Origin: Flaccisagitta enflata
Lineage: Eukaryota; Chaetognatha; Sagittoidea; Aphragmophora
NCBI GenBank assembly: GCA_965153355.1
Contig: OZ231126.1
Coordinates: forward strand, 91,698,001 to 91,762,000
Direction: 5' to 3'
Length of the DNA: 64,000 nt
Positions 25,238 through 38,132 of this stretch are shown here, in pieces (the first letter of the stretch is position 1; each line of letters begins with the position of its first letter). Both the position numbers and the translations under genes were made by a program. The notes beneath the pieces were generated by a model. It saw only the letters and a list, made by a program, of their open reading frames with translations, made no database searches and was not told the origin of the DNA.

Positions 25238-25871
25238 AAGTCCGGAGCCGCCTTCTGCTCGTGACAAAGCGGGCAAAAAAGCAGGAGAAAAGAAAGACAC
25301 GAAAAAAGAAAAGAAACGCGACAAGAAGGACAAGAGAAAGAAGAAAGGAGGTGGAGGTGGAGGTGGAGGAGCAGGTGGAGGAGCGGGAGGAGGAGCGGGA
25401 GGAAAGAAGAGGGAGGAAGAGGAAGAGGATGGAACGGACGAATCGGAAGAAGACGCCGATGACGAGGAGGAGGAGGAAGAGGAGGCAGTCGGAAGAGTGG
25501 CGCTAACGGAGGCAGTGACGCTCAACCATGGCCCCCACCATCACCACCACCATCACCATCATCATCATCACCGTCATCAACATCCTCGTCACCACCGCCA
25601 CAACGGAGACAGCGGTGGTGGGGGTGGTGGTGGAGGAGGAGGAGGAGGAGGAGGAGGCAGCAAAACAGTGTCCAACCTGAAAACCTCCTCATCGATGGGT
25701 GATTTAAAGAAAAAGAAAGAAGAAGAGGAAGGAGGAGGAGGAGGGAGAGAGGATGGTAAGAAGAGGAAGAAGGGAGAAAGAGTCGCTTCATCGAAGTCTG
25801 TGGCATCTTCGTGGTCCAGCGACAGCGAAGACGGCGGAAGCGGCAGCGCCAACGAAAAACTCAAACTCAAG
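25238..25871 (+). CDS. MATCAP: low-complexity linker exon of MATCAP-type carboxypeptidase
   Basis: The acceptor is ACTATATAACAG| (25237); the donor is CTCAAG|GTTATT (25872). The product begins SPEPPSARDKAGKK, then has a Lys-rich stretch, Gly/Ala repeats, an acidic block (EEEEEDGTDESEEDADDE), a His run of about a dozen, a Gly run, and Lys/Glu blocks. It ends KSVASSWSSDSEDGGSGS and NEKLKLK. It is therefore a disordered, charged region directly N-terminal to the catalytic domain that starts in the next exon. Phases (2 in, 0 out) agree with both neighbours. The intron opens straight into a (GTT)n tract that remains in frame, so the reading frame alone does not mark the exon end; the donor and homology in the next exon do. 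Confidence 0.75.
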
Positions 25872-25875
25872 GTTA

Positions 25876-25887
25876 TTGTTGTTAGTC

Positions 25888-25967
<80 letters not shown>

Positions 25968-26180
25968 GCTGTTGTTGTTATTGTTGTTTTGGTTGGTTGT
26001 TGTTGTGGTTTGTTGCTGTTGCTGTTGTTGTTGTTGTTTTCGTTTGTCTCGTTGTTGTTATTGTTAGTTGTTGTTAGTTGTTGTTGTGATTGTTGTTGTT
26101 GTTGCTGCGGTGGTTGTTGTTGTTTTGGTCGTCGTTGTTGTGGTGGCTGTCGTTTTTATCGTCGTCGTTGTTGCGCTCAT
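25876..26180. repeat. (GTT)n tract starting at a splice donor
   Basis: GTT triplets from the donor at 25872 onward, pure at about 25888-25968, then degenerate to about 26170. Confidence 0.95.
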
Positions 26181-26231
26181 CAATTTTGTTTCTTCTTGTT
26201 TCTAGTATTATCGTTATCCTTTTTTTTTCAG

Positions 26232-26396
26232 GGCGTGAGCCTTCTGACTGCGATTAAGCCGACCAATCAGGACTCGGAGAAAGAGCGTTTTATGCGCGCC
26301 AATTTCCATTACAATCCTCAATTCATTTACCAATACGAAATTCCTACCAACTTGTTGGCCAAGTTTGATACTCCATCCGATCGCTATCTCACCCAG
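26232..26396 (+). CDS. MATCAP: start of the DUF1704 catalytic domain (MATCAP/KIAA0895 family)
   Basis: The exon is TTTTTTCAG|GGC ... ACCCAG|GTCAGA, 55 codons, phase 0 at both ends. The translation includes VSLLTAIKPTNQDSEKERF, then RANFHYNPQFIYQYEIP and FDTPSDRYLTQ. This is the conserved LxxxxPTNxxxEkxkFxxsxxYNPxFxY segment of the MATCAP family, zinc metallopeptidases that remove the C-terminal tyrosine from alpha-tubulin on microtubules in the cytoplasm. The frame stays open past the donor for 26 codons, but that tail is not family-like. The next expected segment (about 28 residues with a GG motif) is not found before 35148. Confidence 0.92.
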
Positions 26397-26521
26397 GTCA
26401 GAATCATCATGACATTTCTAACATTATTGTTATTGTTGAAAAGTAGGGTAAAGATACAATTTTCCTATCTGTAATTGTATTCTCGGTGAATCTTAAGAGG
26501 TGAGCTTTTTTCTTGAGAGTA

Positions 26522-27093
26522 TGACGGCAAATTTTTGAAGGAATATCAAGCGTTTCACCATACTTTTTGCATCATTATCAGGACAATTAAGAAGCTGGAA
26601 TACTTTTAATAGCCATATTGTCTCAGAAAACACTAGGTGCATACATTTTTATCATATTCTGATCTAAAATGTAATTTGAAGTATGTGATTCGCATGAAAA
26701 CAAGCAGAAAAATGAGGTTTTAAAGGGAGTTTCTGCTTACGCTTTTTTTTTATTTTCTGAGGTCGAAATTCTGTAAAAGCCATATGCAGAGAAATTTTGC
26801 ATTTTGAAAAACATAGATCTCTCTGTATTTGATTTAGGAAGAGAACTATGTTCTTTGTTTTTTCATTTTTTCATTGTCAATGACTAAAAGTAAAATAAGT
26901 AAAAATTTTTGATTATTTTGTTTTAGTAACAATGGCTTAACTTGGTCCTCTTACTAAATAAATAAAAATTTTTTTTTTAAATATTTTGTTTTAACCATCT
27001 CAATCATTGTTATTTACTTGTTTTTACATATACATTTTTTTCAAATTTGACTTTCTTTGAAACACAAATGTTGCCTTTGGAGGGTCGCCGTCG
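26522..27093. mobile_element. possible TA-flanked MITE
   Basis: The imperfect inverted ends TGACGGCAAATTTTTGAAGG and, on the complement of the right end, CGACGGCGACCCTCCAAAGG are flanked by TA (26520-21, 27094-95). Similarity extends about 45 bp with mismatches. The interior is AT-rich and non-coding. Confidence 0.5.
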
Positions 27094-27979
27094 TATACAT
27101 ATTTTGATATTCGTAGCAAAGTGAGAGCTAATTTTTAGTCGCGTGCACGCGACTCTATGACCCACTCTGTCCGTCTGTCGGTCGGTCGGTCCGTCCGTCT
27201 GTCGGTCGGTCCCACTTAGCTTTTTTTAGCCGTTTGACATGATTTTAAGTTATTTTACACACTTCGAAAGACTTCGGAAAAAGCCTCATGAAAATACCAT
27301 GTCATGAGACTTTGTATGGTGTTCATCAACACTATGGAGGAAGTCGGAAAAATAAGGGCAAAAAAATCCGTATTGTAGGAGTACAGTAAATGCCACCTAA
27401 AGTCAATGAACAAATTGTATCTTTTTTAATATACTCCAACTGATTCTGATTGTTTCATGACCTTCAGGTGCTCCTTTCCCAATGCCTTACTTGTTCTTAA
27501 CATGTCCCAGAACATTGAAAAACTAGTCCTAGTTGTCCTACAGTTGTTCCAGACTTGTCCTCAAGTTAACCTAAAAGTGTAAGTATCTTATTCCAAAATA
27601 TCATAAAAATTCCCTTTTGGCCCAAAGTTTTTTTTAAAAAATGTTCATTAATCTTACTAGAATTGTCCAAGAATTGTCCTAGACTTGTCCTAAAATTGTC
27701 TTTAATTTGTCTTAGAATATATCACTGGTCCTAAACTTGTCCAAAGCTTGTCCCAATTGTCCTAAAGTTGAAATAGTTGTCTTAAAACCATGCTAAATTA
27801 ACCTCTGAGTTGCCTCTCAATCTTTTACCAGAATTATCCCACATTCTTTACAGAGTTGTTCAAGAGATGTCCTAGAAACATTTATTCAAATGTTGTCTTT
27901 CAATTATTGGCAAGTTGCTTGAAAGTTCGCTATATCTGTCCATTGGATAGTTGGTTGGTTGGTTGGTTGATTGGTTCCC

Positions 27980-29720
27980 TGTTTGGGCAGCAGCATCGAA
28001 GGTGTCGATGACCTATGCTTTCACACATGGGAAAATTTCTCCTTTTGGGCAGCAGCACCGAAGAGGCGGATGACCTGTGCTTTCACATATGCAGAAATGT
28101 CTCCTTCTTCTTTTCCTTCTCCTCCCCAGCTTTGCGGTCCAAATTCTGGCTGTGAGGCCCAAATTCTAGCCCAGAGGCCCAAAATCTAGCCCTGAGGCCC
28201 AAATTCTAGCTGTGAGGCTCATGTTCAACCCCAGAGATCCAAATTCTAACCTTGAGGCCCAAATCCCAGCCTTGTGGCTCAAATCCCAGCCTCGAGGCTC
28301 AAATCCCAGCCTAGAGGCTCAAATCCCAGCCTCAAGGCTCAAATCCAAACCTCAAAGCCCCAATTCCAGCCTCAAAGCTATAATTCCAGCCTCGAAGCCA
28401 TAATTCCAGCCTCAAAGCCATAATTCCAGCCTCAAAGCCATAATTCCAGCCTCAAAGCCATAATTCCAGCCTCAAAGCCATAATTCCAGCCTCGAGGCCA
28501 TAATTCCAGCTTCAAGGCTCAACTCCAAGCCTCAAGGCCCCAATTCCAGCCTTGAGGCTATAATTCCTGCCTTGAGGCTCAAATAAAGACAGCATAGGTC
28601 ATCGGCCCCTTCGGAGCCGCTGCCCCTCTAACCACCTCACACCCACACACTCACATAGGGGCAACGGGTACTGCTGACCATCTAACGCTTTTGCGACTAT
28701 TTCTTCTCCTTCTACATCCACCCCCCCCCCCTGACTCAAGACCCAAATTCCGTCAAATTCAGCCAAATTTGAGCAAATTTGAGCAAATTCGGCCAAATTT
28801 GGCCAAATTCTGTCAAATTTTATTGACTTCTACCCAATTCTGCTCAAACTCTAGATTCCAGGCCCATATCCGTCTCAAGGACAAAATCCCAGCCTTGAAG
28901 CCCAAATCCCAGCTTCAAAGTTTGAAGCCCAGATACCGTCCTTCGAGCCCAAATCCCAGCCTCAAAGCCCAAATCCTAACCTCAAGAACAAAATCCAGCC
29001 CTGACACCCGATACCCCTACCAAAAGGCCTAAATCTCAGCTCAAAGGCCCAAATCCCAACCACTAAAAGGAGAAGGGGAAATTTCCTCATGTGAGAAAGC
29101 ATAGGTCATGCTCCCTCCCTCAATTTTAATCAAAACCTACTCAGGCAGGGCACGGGTAGCGCTGGCCATCTTACACTTTTGCGACTTTTCTTCATTTTCT
29201 ACGTCCCCCCCTCAGGTCCCAGTCTGGAGGCCCAAATTCTAGTCTTGAGGCCCAAATCTCAGTCTTGAGGCCCAATTCTCAGTCTTGAGGCCAAAGTTCT
29301 AGCCTCAAGGCCCAAATCCTGGAGGCCAGTTCCCAGCCATGAAGCCAAAATTTCAGCCTCGAGGTCATAATGCTAGCCAAGAGGCCAAGAGGCCAAGATC
29401 CAAACCTCAAGGCTAAGATTTGGGCCTCCAGGCTAGGATTTAGGCCTTAAGGCTAGGATTTGGGCCTCAAGGCTGGGATTTGAGCCTCCAGACTGGGATT
29501 TGGGCTTCAAGACTGGAAATTGAGCTTTAAGACTGGGATCTGAGAGGGGAGGGACGGAGAAGAAGAAGGAAAAAATTTCCCATATGTGTGAAAGCATAGG
29601 TCATCGACCCCTTTGGGACCGCTGACCTGCTTCCCCTTAAACTTCAAGCACAACATACTTAGGCAAGGCGCGGGTACCGCTGACCATCTATTGCTTTTGC
29701 GACTATTGCTTGTTCAACGT
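27980..29720. repeat. tandem minisatellite elements (CCTATGCTTTCACAT type)
   Basis: Two GGGCAGCAGC...ATGACCTATGCTTTCACA starts (27985, 28048) are followed by 19-20-bp GAGGCCCAAATTCCAGCC arrays (28120-28590). The stretch also holds CATAGGTCATCGGCCCC ends (28590, 29090, 29590), three CGGGTACCGCTGACCATCTA tails, and further arrays at 28850-29060 and 29220-29540. The last switches orientation near 29395. Confidence 0.7.
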
Positions 29721-29730
29721 TTTTGAGCTT

Positions 29731-30146
29731 TTTGGGCAGCGGCCTAAAAGGGGACGAAGTCCTGTAGAACACAGGGAGACTTTTGTTTATCCGAATGTCC
29801 ATTCATCCGTCCATCCATTCGTCCCTCTGTTTGTCCATCCCCCCTGGTCCTCTTAGGAACATAATCTGCCATAATAGGCCTAAAATCTGCTCTTCCAGGC
29901 CTGAAATCTACCCTCTTAGGCCTGAAATCTGCCCTTTCAAGCCTTGAATCTGCCCTCTCAGGCCTGAAATCTGCCCTCTCAGGCCTGAAAGGGCGGATTT
30001 CAGGTCTGATAGGGCAGATTTCAAGCCTGAGAGGGCCTGGAGGAGACAAACGGACGGGCTGATGGATGGATGAACGAATGGACGAACATAAGTCCCCCTG
30101 TGTTCTACAGGACATTGGAATGACCCCTTTGGAGCTGCCGCCCTGC
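29731..30146. mobile_element. GTCCTGTAGAACACAGGG-type element with 21-bp array
   Basis: GGGCAGCGGCC...GTCCTGTAGAACACAGGG opens it; CCCCCTGTGTTCTACAGGAC ... GGAGCTGCCGCCCTGC closes it. The body is a GCCTGAAATCTGCCCTCTCAG array that flips orientation near 29990. Confidence 0.75.
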
Positions 30147-30570
30147 TTCCTCCCACTCCAATCCACTATCATGCAAAGCAGGGCTTCGGGTATCGCTGAC
30201 CGAATATTGCCCTTGGGTGACCTGTTTAGCCCACAGCTTCTACCCAAATGCTCTGGTGACCCTCTCTAGCACTGCTCCTGCCCACAGGCACACAACTGGG
30301 GTAGCCGTGTATCCGGCCTTGTTTTTATAAGAGATATCATATTTTGAACTCAGACTGGATTGTCTTGAATTTTTTGCTGTTTTGAAGCTCAAATTCTCCT
30401 AAATTGTTCTTAATTTTTTTTATATGTAAAACCTACAAAAAAGTTTATAAATATATTATTAGCAATATTTTGTGAATCTTTAGTGAAAAACTTGTTTATT
30501 TCTACAGAATAACTATCTAGCCTAATTTGACAGGCCTAACCAAAAAAGAAGTTTTCTCTCAGAAAAACTA

Positions 30571-30980
30571 CAAAGGGGACAAAGTCCTGTAGAACCTGAA
30601 AAAGTTGAGATAGTATAGAGGGTTGATTGAAGGCCTTCAAGAATCTGAAGCTTTTCTGAGGCTAGAGAGGTCATATGGACTGATTTGAGGCATGAGAGAC
30701 CTAATTAGAGGCCTAGTTTAAAACCTGAGAGGCCCAATTTGAGGCTGAAGAGGCCCAATTTGAGGCCTGAGAGGCCTAATTTAAGGCCTGAGAGGCCCAA
30801 TTTGAGGCCTGAGAGGCCCTAATTGAGGCCTGGGAGGCCAGATTTGAGGCGTGACAGGCCGGATCTGAGGCCTGAGAGGCTGAATGGAGGGATGGATAGT
30901 CAGTCGATGAACAGATAGACGAACGAAAGTCCTCCTGTGTTCTGCACAACTGTGTTCCCATTGGGGCCGCTGCCCAAAAG
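30571..30980. mobile_element. GTCCTGTAGAACACAGGG-type element, third copy
   Basis: It opens GGGGACAAAGTCCTGTAGAA, carries a GGCCTGAGAGGCCCAATTTGA array (30690-30890), and closes GAAAGTCCTCCTGTGTTCTG ... GGGGCCGCTGCCC. Confidence 0.7.
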
Positions 30981-31982
30981 GCTGATTTGGAACTGGGGGT
31001 CTAAGAGAGCATATTTGAGGCTTGAGAAGGCTGACATGACGTGGAACAAGTACTGAAAATTTTTATGTTTACAAAAACGGATCTGTGAACATTCAAGCAA
31101 CTCTTGAATAATCAGAAGAACAAAGCAAAAAAGGCAAATAAGGTGCAATGTGTGGATTGCAAACAAATGTTACCATCCGACCAACCAACCAACCAACCAA
31201 CAGACATAGCCAGTTAGAGAGGTGCTTTGTCACACCAAAAAACTTTTGGATAGCTGTTTGACAGTATTAGGAAATCTCTAGGACAACTCTTACACAACTG
31301 TAGAAAAACTGTTTTAAGTCTGGGGCAAATCTGGGGAAACTATGGAACAACCTCAGGGTAATTAGGACAACACCGGGACCAGTTTATGGACAACTGGAAC
31401 AATTCAAGGACAATTTTAGGAAAACTCTAGGACATCTCTTAGACAATTCCGGACAATTCTGATAAAAACAATAAACATTTTTCATAAAAACTTTTGGTTG
31501 AAAAGGGGTTTTCTTGATACCTTAGAGTAAGTTACTTACACTTTTAGGACAACTTAAGGACAAGTCTGGGACAACTGTAGGACAACTAGGACTAGTCTGT
31601 CAATACTCTGGGACATGTTACGGACAAGTAAGGCATTGGGAAAGAAGCACTTGTAGGTAATGAAACAATCAGAATCAGTTAGATTTTACTAAAAGCGATA
31701 CAATTTGTGCATTGACTCTAAGTGTCATTTACTGTACTCCTACAATACAAATTTTTTTGCCCCTATTTTTCCGACCTCCTCCATAGTGTTTATGAACTCC
31801 ATGCAAAGTCTCATGACATGGTATTTTTATGAGGCTTCTTCCGAAGTCTTTCGAAGTGTGTTTAAGTCATTTTAAGTCATTCTAAGTTAATTCCAGTCAA
31901 TTTACATTTCGTCTCTTAGTCTTTTAGTCTTTTTGTCTAATGGTCTTGACAACCGCACGCGACTGTAAAGGGTTGTCCTTGT

Positions 31983-32625
31983 TCTCTTTCAAATAATACT
32001 AACCAGAAGTCTCTACGATGTTTTTTTTTTTTCGTGCACTGACTTTTTAAATTTTACTACTTTGTCCCAGTCGGCGATAGCAGCCTTTATTAGAATTTAT
32101 GTTTTATAGCTCAACTGCTCAAGCTCTAGTTTCCAAACTATGTCCAGTCCATAAAGACTATAATAATCACTGCCCAACATCAATTGACTAAATCTATCGC
32201 GTATTCAGTGTCTATTTCAGCTCGAGATTCTTCAATCCACAATATCTGTACATGCCGTCTTTTCGTCTGCACAGTTACAACCCGATATAAGGGATTCAAA
32301 AGTAACGGCATTCCGTTTACAATAAAAAAAAAAAAGACTCCTCATGTCAATTCAAAAAAGAAGGGGTAAATGAACTTTGCAATGTCGATTCAAAGGTGTG
32401 AGGTGAAGTGTAAGTTGTCAAAGAAATGAGAAGCCGTCAAAGGTTGTTTTAAGTGATTAAGTTGATTAGTTCCTAAAATTAACAGGCTGTGAAAATTATG
32501 CAAAACGCGATAAGAAAATACGGAAACTACGAAGAATTTGAACGTCAAACGGGAGGCCGAAGTTTGAACAGGTAAAATAAAGAGAGGGAAAAAAGAAGAA
32601 AAGGAGCTAAATAAAGGGGGAAAAA
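31983..32625. other. intronic stretch, nothing recognised
   Basis: Non-repetitive AT-rich intron. Several YYAG acceptor-like sites occur (e.g. TCTATTTCAG near 32219), but no segment reads as the missing MATCAP-family exon. Confidence 0.5.
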
Positions 32626-34130
<1,505 letters not shown>

Positions 34131-34605
34131 ATTGAGAGAAAGAGAGAAAGACAAACAGGTGGACGTAGTTTAAACAGGTGCAATCATTTTTGTCCAAAAG
34201 ATTCGAAACTTATGATATCAAGATTCATTTTACTTTCCTTTAAGTGAGTCTTACTGTCCCTCTCCAAGTGTTTTTTCAATTTTAATTCTTAAACATGTTC
34301 TCTCTCTCTCTCTCTCTCTCTGAAAAACCGGTAAAAACGAATATGTAGATTAAACAAACAGATTCTTCCATAATCTTACTTCGTGCTCCAAGTTGTTTTC
34401 CTTTCATTTATTCCATTAACCGCCTCAATTCGTAAAACTGTTATTAAAGTTTCATTGACGTTGCTCATTTTCGATCATTAGCATTGTTGAAAATCGTGCT
34501 CTTCTCCCAAACATGACCCTCCCACCCTAACCAAGCTAGATATAACAAACCTTTTCATAATTCCCGCAATAATGATGATATTAGCGCTCGCTTTTATGCC
34601 TTTTT

Positions 34606-34882
34606 AGATGCGTCCGTCAGGAACGCATCTCTATAAGAGGGTCTGTCCGTCCGTCGGTCGGTCGGTCGGTCGGTCCGTCCGTCCGTCACGCCTGTGCAAA
34701 AACCGCGTTTCTCGGCTGTTTTTGGCTACGGTGAGATCTTACACTGAAACAAATGATCAACCAACATGTTTTGAGAGTCTTTTCACCCGTCTGTTCGTCC
34801 ATCAGTCTCTCCTTACATATGGCACATGATCAATACACGCTGAGACACAGCCCGGACGCATCGTTGTCCGGTCGGGCTTGTT
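34606..34882. mobile_element. hairpin element, subtype E
   Basis: The cap stem AGATGCGT/ACGCATCT (34606-34630) is followed by CTATAAGAGGGTCTGTCCGT, a (GTCG)n core, GCAAAAACCGCGTTTCTCGG and ACAAATGATCAACCAACATG, and ends CGGACGCATCGTTGTCCGGT CGGGCTTGTT. Very similar to 42877-43197. Confidence 0.8.
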
Positions 34883-35147
34883 CCTACCACGACTCGATTC
34901 CAGTAGAAAACTTTTGTGCCAATATTCTCTCTTATCTTTCTATCAACATTTTTCTTCTCCAATCCCTACCTCGCCTTGCCTTTCATCCTTGCCTTTCATC
35001 CCTACACCCCTTCTCCTCCTCTCTTCCTTGTTTCCCTCTCCCTCATTTTCCTCCTCCTCCTGCTCCTCTTCCCCAACCCCCCTCCCCTCTCCCCTCCCCT
35101 CTCCCCTCTTTCTATTCCCCCGCCCTCCGCTTGCAAATTCGTGGCAG

Positions 35148-35262
35148 GGGTCAGATCGTCAACAAGGTACGACGATATTTGGAGAGAGAAGGTCTCCACG
35201 ACGAAATCGCTTTAAACCTTTCCGACGACATCCTCTGTCGAGGCTCCATGATGAGAATCAAG
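35148..35262 (+). CDS. MATCAP: MATCAP-type carboxypeptidase exon (VRRYLEREG segment)
   Basis: The acceptor is TCGTGGCAG| (35147), behind a 200-nt C/T-rich tract; the donor is ATCAAG|GTGAGA (35263). It reads GQIVNKVRRYLEREGLHDE, then IALNLSDDILCRGSMMRIK. This is the family's helical segment preceding the GxPTLxIN strand. It enters one base short of a codon and leaves in phase 0. The upstream partner must end with two codon bases and has not been located, so an exon is missing between 26396 and here. It may be diverged, or lost among repeats or by misassembly. A (GAC)n tract begins 28 nt after the donor. Confidence 0.92.
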
Positions 35263-35269
35263 GTGAGAT

Positions 35270-35287
35270 GGCGGAAACGCGACTGCA

Positions 35288-35322
<35 letters not shown>

Positions 35323-35950
35323 AATAGCAACAACATGATTAACAACAACATCTGGTTTTTCTTTTTTTTCATAATTAATAGTTTTCATTCCACACGTATA
35401 GAATATTTTTCCATTTTTTACTGTATCTACTTCCAAACTGATGTTTCGTCGTTTGGCAAATGACCCTCACAAGAGGGTATGTCGGTCCATCCGTCCGTCG
35501 AAGGTGGGTCTGAAACGCGAAATTTTGGATAACGCGAAATTGACCGAAGTAGTGATTTGTAAGCATTGCTGCCTATGCAGGCCTACACAACTGCCCCTGC
35601 CCACCCACAGTAGGACTACTTATTGGTCCGATCTCCGACCATGTTAATCAATTGGTACATGTCCAAATTTACTCACTAACACGTGTCAGAATATTGAACA
35701 TAAAGGAATTCTAAATAAAGTTTTACACCGTTGTTGATATGGCAATAACTCTGATCTGACCGTGACCTCGACTGCTGACGGTCGCCCCCCCCCCACTCCC
35801 CCCTTTTCGCTTGTAAAGGTCGACTTCGGGCTTCATTTGATAAAAATGGAAATTTTCTGGTGTATTTCAAATAGAATATATCGACATTCTCAATAAAGAA
35901 AACATATCAACGCGATGGCAGCGGAACAAACAAGCCAAAAATCAACATCT

Positions 35951-35989
<39 letters not shown>

Positions 35990-35990
35990 A
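35270..35990. repeat. intron with (GAC)n, GTCC-core fragment and (CT)n
   Basis: (GAC) at 35290-35322; a decayed GTCC-core element at about 35455-35660; a G-rich/C-rich spot at 35785-35805; (CT) at 35955-35988. Confidence 0.7.
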
Positions 35991-36012
35991 CTTGTTCTTG
36001 CATTGTTTTTAG

Positions 36013-36085
36013 GGCAAACCAACACTAAGTATCAACACTTCAACACCAGAACATTGGATCGAAGGCCTCTTAAGGCACGAAGTCG
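36013..36085 (+). CDS. MATCAP: MATCAP-type exon with first half of the zinc motif
   Basis: The exon is TTGTTTTTAG|GGC ... GAAGTCG|GTAAGT, 73 nt, phase 0 in and 1 out. It reads GKPTLSINTSTPEHWIEG, then LLRHEV. The family's HWxEGxLRHExGTH block is recognisable, and the intron falls inside the HExxxH zinc-binding and catalytic motif, directly after HEV. Both the metal-binding His and the catalytic Glu are present. The donor is followed within about 55 nt by a long (GA)n and A-rich tract reaching 37140. Confidence 0.94.
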
Positions 36086-36136
36086 GTAAGTTGTGAGGAA
36101 AGGGGGACGTGAGAGTCTGGGTGAGGATGTGTAAGA

Positions 36137-37140
<1,004 letters not shown>

Positions 37141-37317
37141 AAAAATGATTGAAATGAAAGAAATGAAGAAAAGTTATCAGAGACTGAGGGGTGGAAATCT
37201 AAGTGAGACGAGAATAATGATTCATGATATTCAAAAACTAACATTATGGCATTTGGAACGAGGCCAACTCATATATGATTATTTTTCAAATCTATTTCGC
37301 ATGTATTACCTACATTT

Positions 37318-37714
37318 AACAAGGCCGGATACTTGGCTACCGAAGTCGCGTTTTGGTAGCCAAGAGCAGTGACATAAAGGTTAGCCAAGCATTTGGGTAG
37401 GAGTATTAATGCGAAAACCCCCGTAAACACCCAACAAGGCCGGATACACGGTTACCCCAGTCGCGTGCGGGTGGGCAGGGGCCATAATTGAGGTCACCAG
37501 ATCATTTGGGCAGGAGCAGTAAGGCCAAAAACCGCAAAAAAAAAACAACAAAAAAGTAAAGTGTGACAGACCAACAGACGGACGGACCGACGGACCGACG
37601 GACCGACGGATGGACCGACAAAGCGGGGTGTAGAGTCGCGTAGCACGCGACTAAAAAGCAACCTGTTACGGTCGACCATCAGACATTGCAGGTTCTAGAG
37701 TCGCTTGCACACGA
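37318..37714. mobile_element. subtype-A hairpin element nested within a related copy
   Basis: An outer copy begins 37318 (AACAAGGCCGGATACTTGGC) and may end with the cap AGTCGCTTGCACACGACT near 37696-37713. A complete inner copy occupies 37433-37652, from AACAAGGCCGGATACACGGT to the cap AGTCGCGTAGCACGCGACT. Nesting is inferred from order. Confidence 0.55.
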
Positions 37715-37814
37715 CTAAAAACCATTCGTACTCCAAGGGACCAATAAATGCAATAAAAGGGATTTCTTTAAAGGCGAAATTTGGGTACAGGCGTGTTCAT
37801 TAAAACACTTTTTC

Positions 37815-38132
37815 AGTCGCATGCACGCGACTACATCTTGCTCTGTTGGTCGGTCCCTCCGTCTGTCCGTCCATCATATTTTTGAATTCTGAACGTTTTT
37901 TAACACTTTTTAACATCCTTTTTACATTTTTTTTTACATTTTTTGACATTTTTTAACATTTTTTAAACCTTTTTAACATTTTTTAACATTTTCCTCTTTT
38001 TAATATTTTTGAATTTTTTCTTACATTCTTTTTACAATTATTAACATTTTTCAACATTTTTCAATATTTTTCAGCATTTTTCAACATTTTTCAACATTTT
38101 ATAATATTTTTTTAACATTTTCGTCATTTTTT
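37815..38132. mobile_element. hairpin-capped start with ACATTTTTTA array
   Basis: The hairpin AGTCGCATGCACGCGACT is followed by CTTGCTCTGTTGG, a GTCC core, then about 200 bp of TTTTTAACA/TTTTTCAACA units. The next element starts immediately after. Confidence 0.6.

Larger units (their letters stand above)
27137..31982. mobile_element. 4.8-kb hairpin-capped element, largest of its superfamily
   Basis: It opens with the perfect palindrome AGTCGCGTGCACGCGACT, then CTATGACCCACTCTGTCC and a (GTCG/GTCC)n core. It closes with CGCACGCGACTGTAAAGG...TTGTCCTTGTT. Just inside are two inverted arms (27240-27690 and 31390-31865), each containing a TTGTCC/GGACAA array. Between them lie several minisatellite elements (27980-30980) and a subtype-D copy (31126-31240). 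No coding. Confidence 0.6.

Noticed and set aside
26397-26474. Continuation of the catalytic-domain frame as VRIIMTFLTLL after the exon at 26396
   Set aside because: It looks faintly like the next family segment, but it becomes Leu-rich low complexity and hits a stop; CAG|GTCAGA is a reasonable donor, so I ended the exon there.
28120-29060. CRISPR-like appearance of regularly spaced 20-bp units
   Set aside because: Units are contiguous imperfect tandem repeats with no unique spacers, and the genome is animal.
32220-32330. Candidate for the missing MATCAP exon (LEILQSTISV after a TTTCAG acceptor)
   Set aside because: The first residues are suggestive, but the expected Gly-Gly motif is absent and no donor gives the needed phase.
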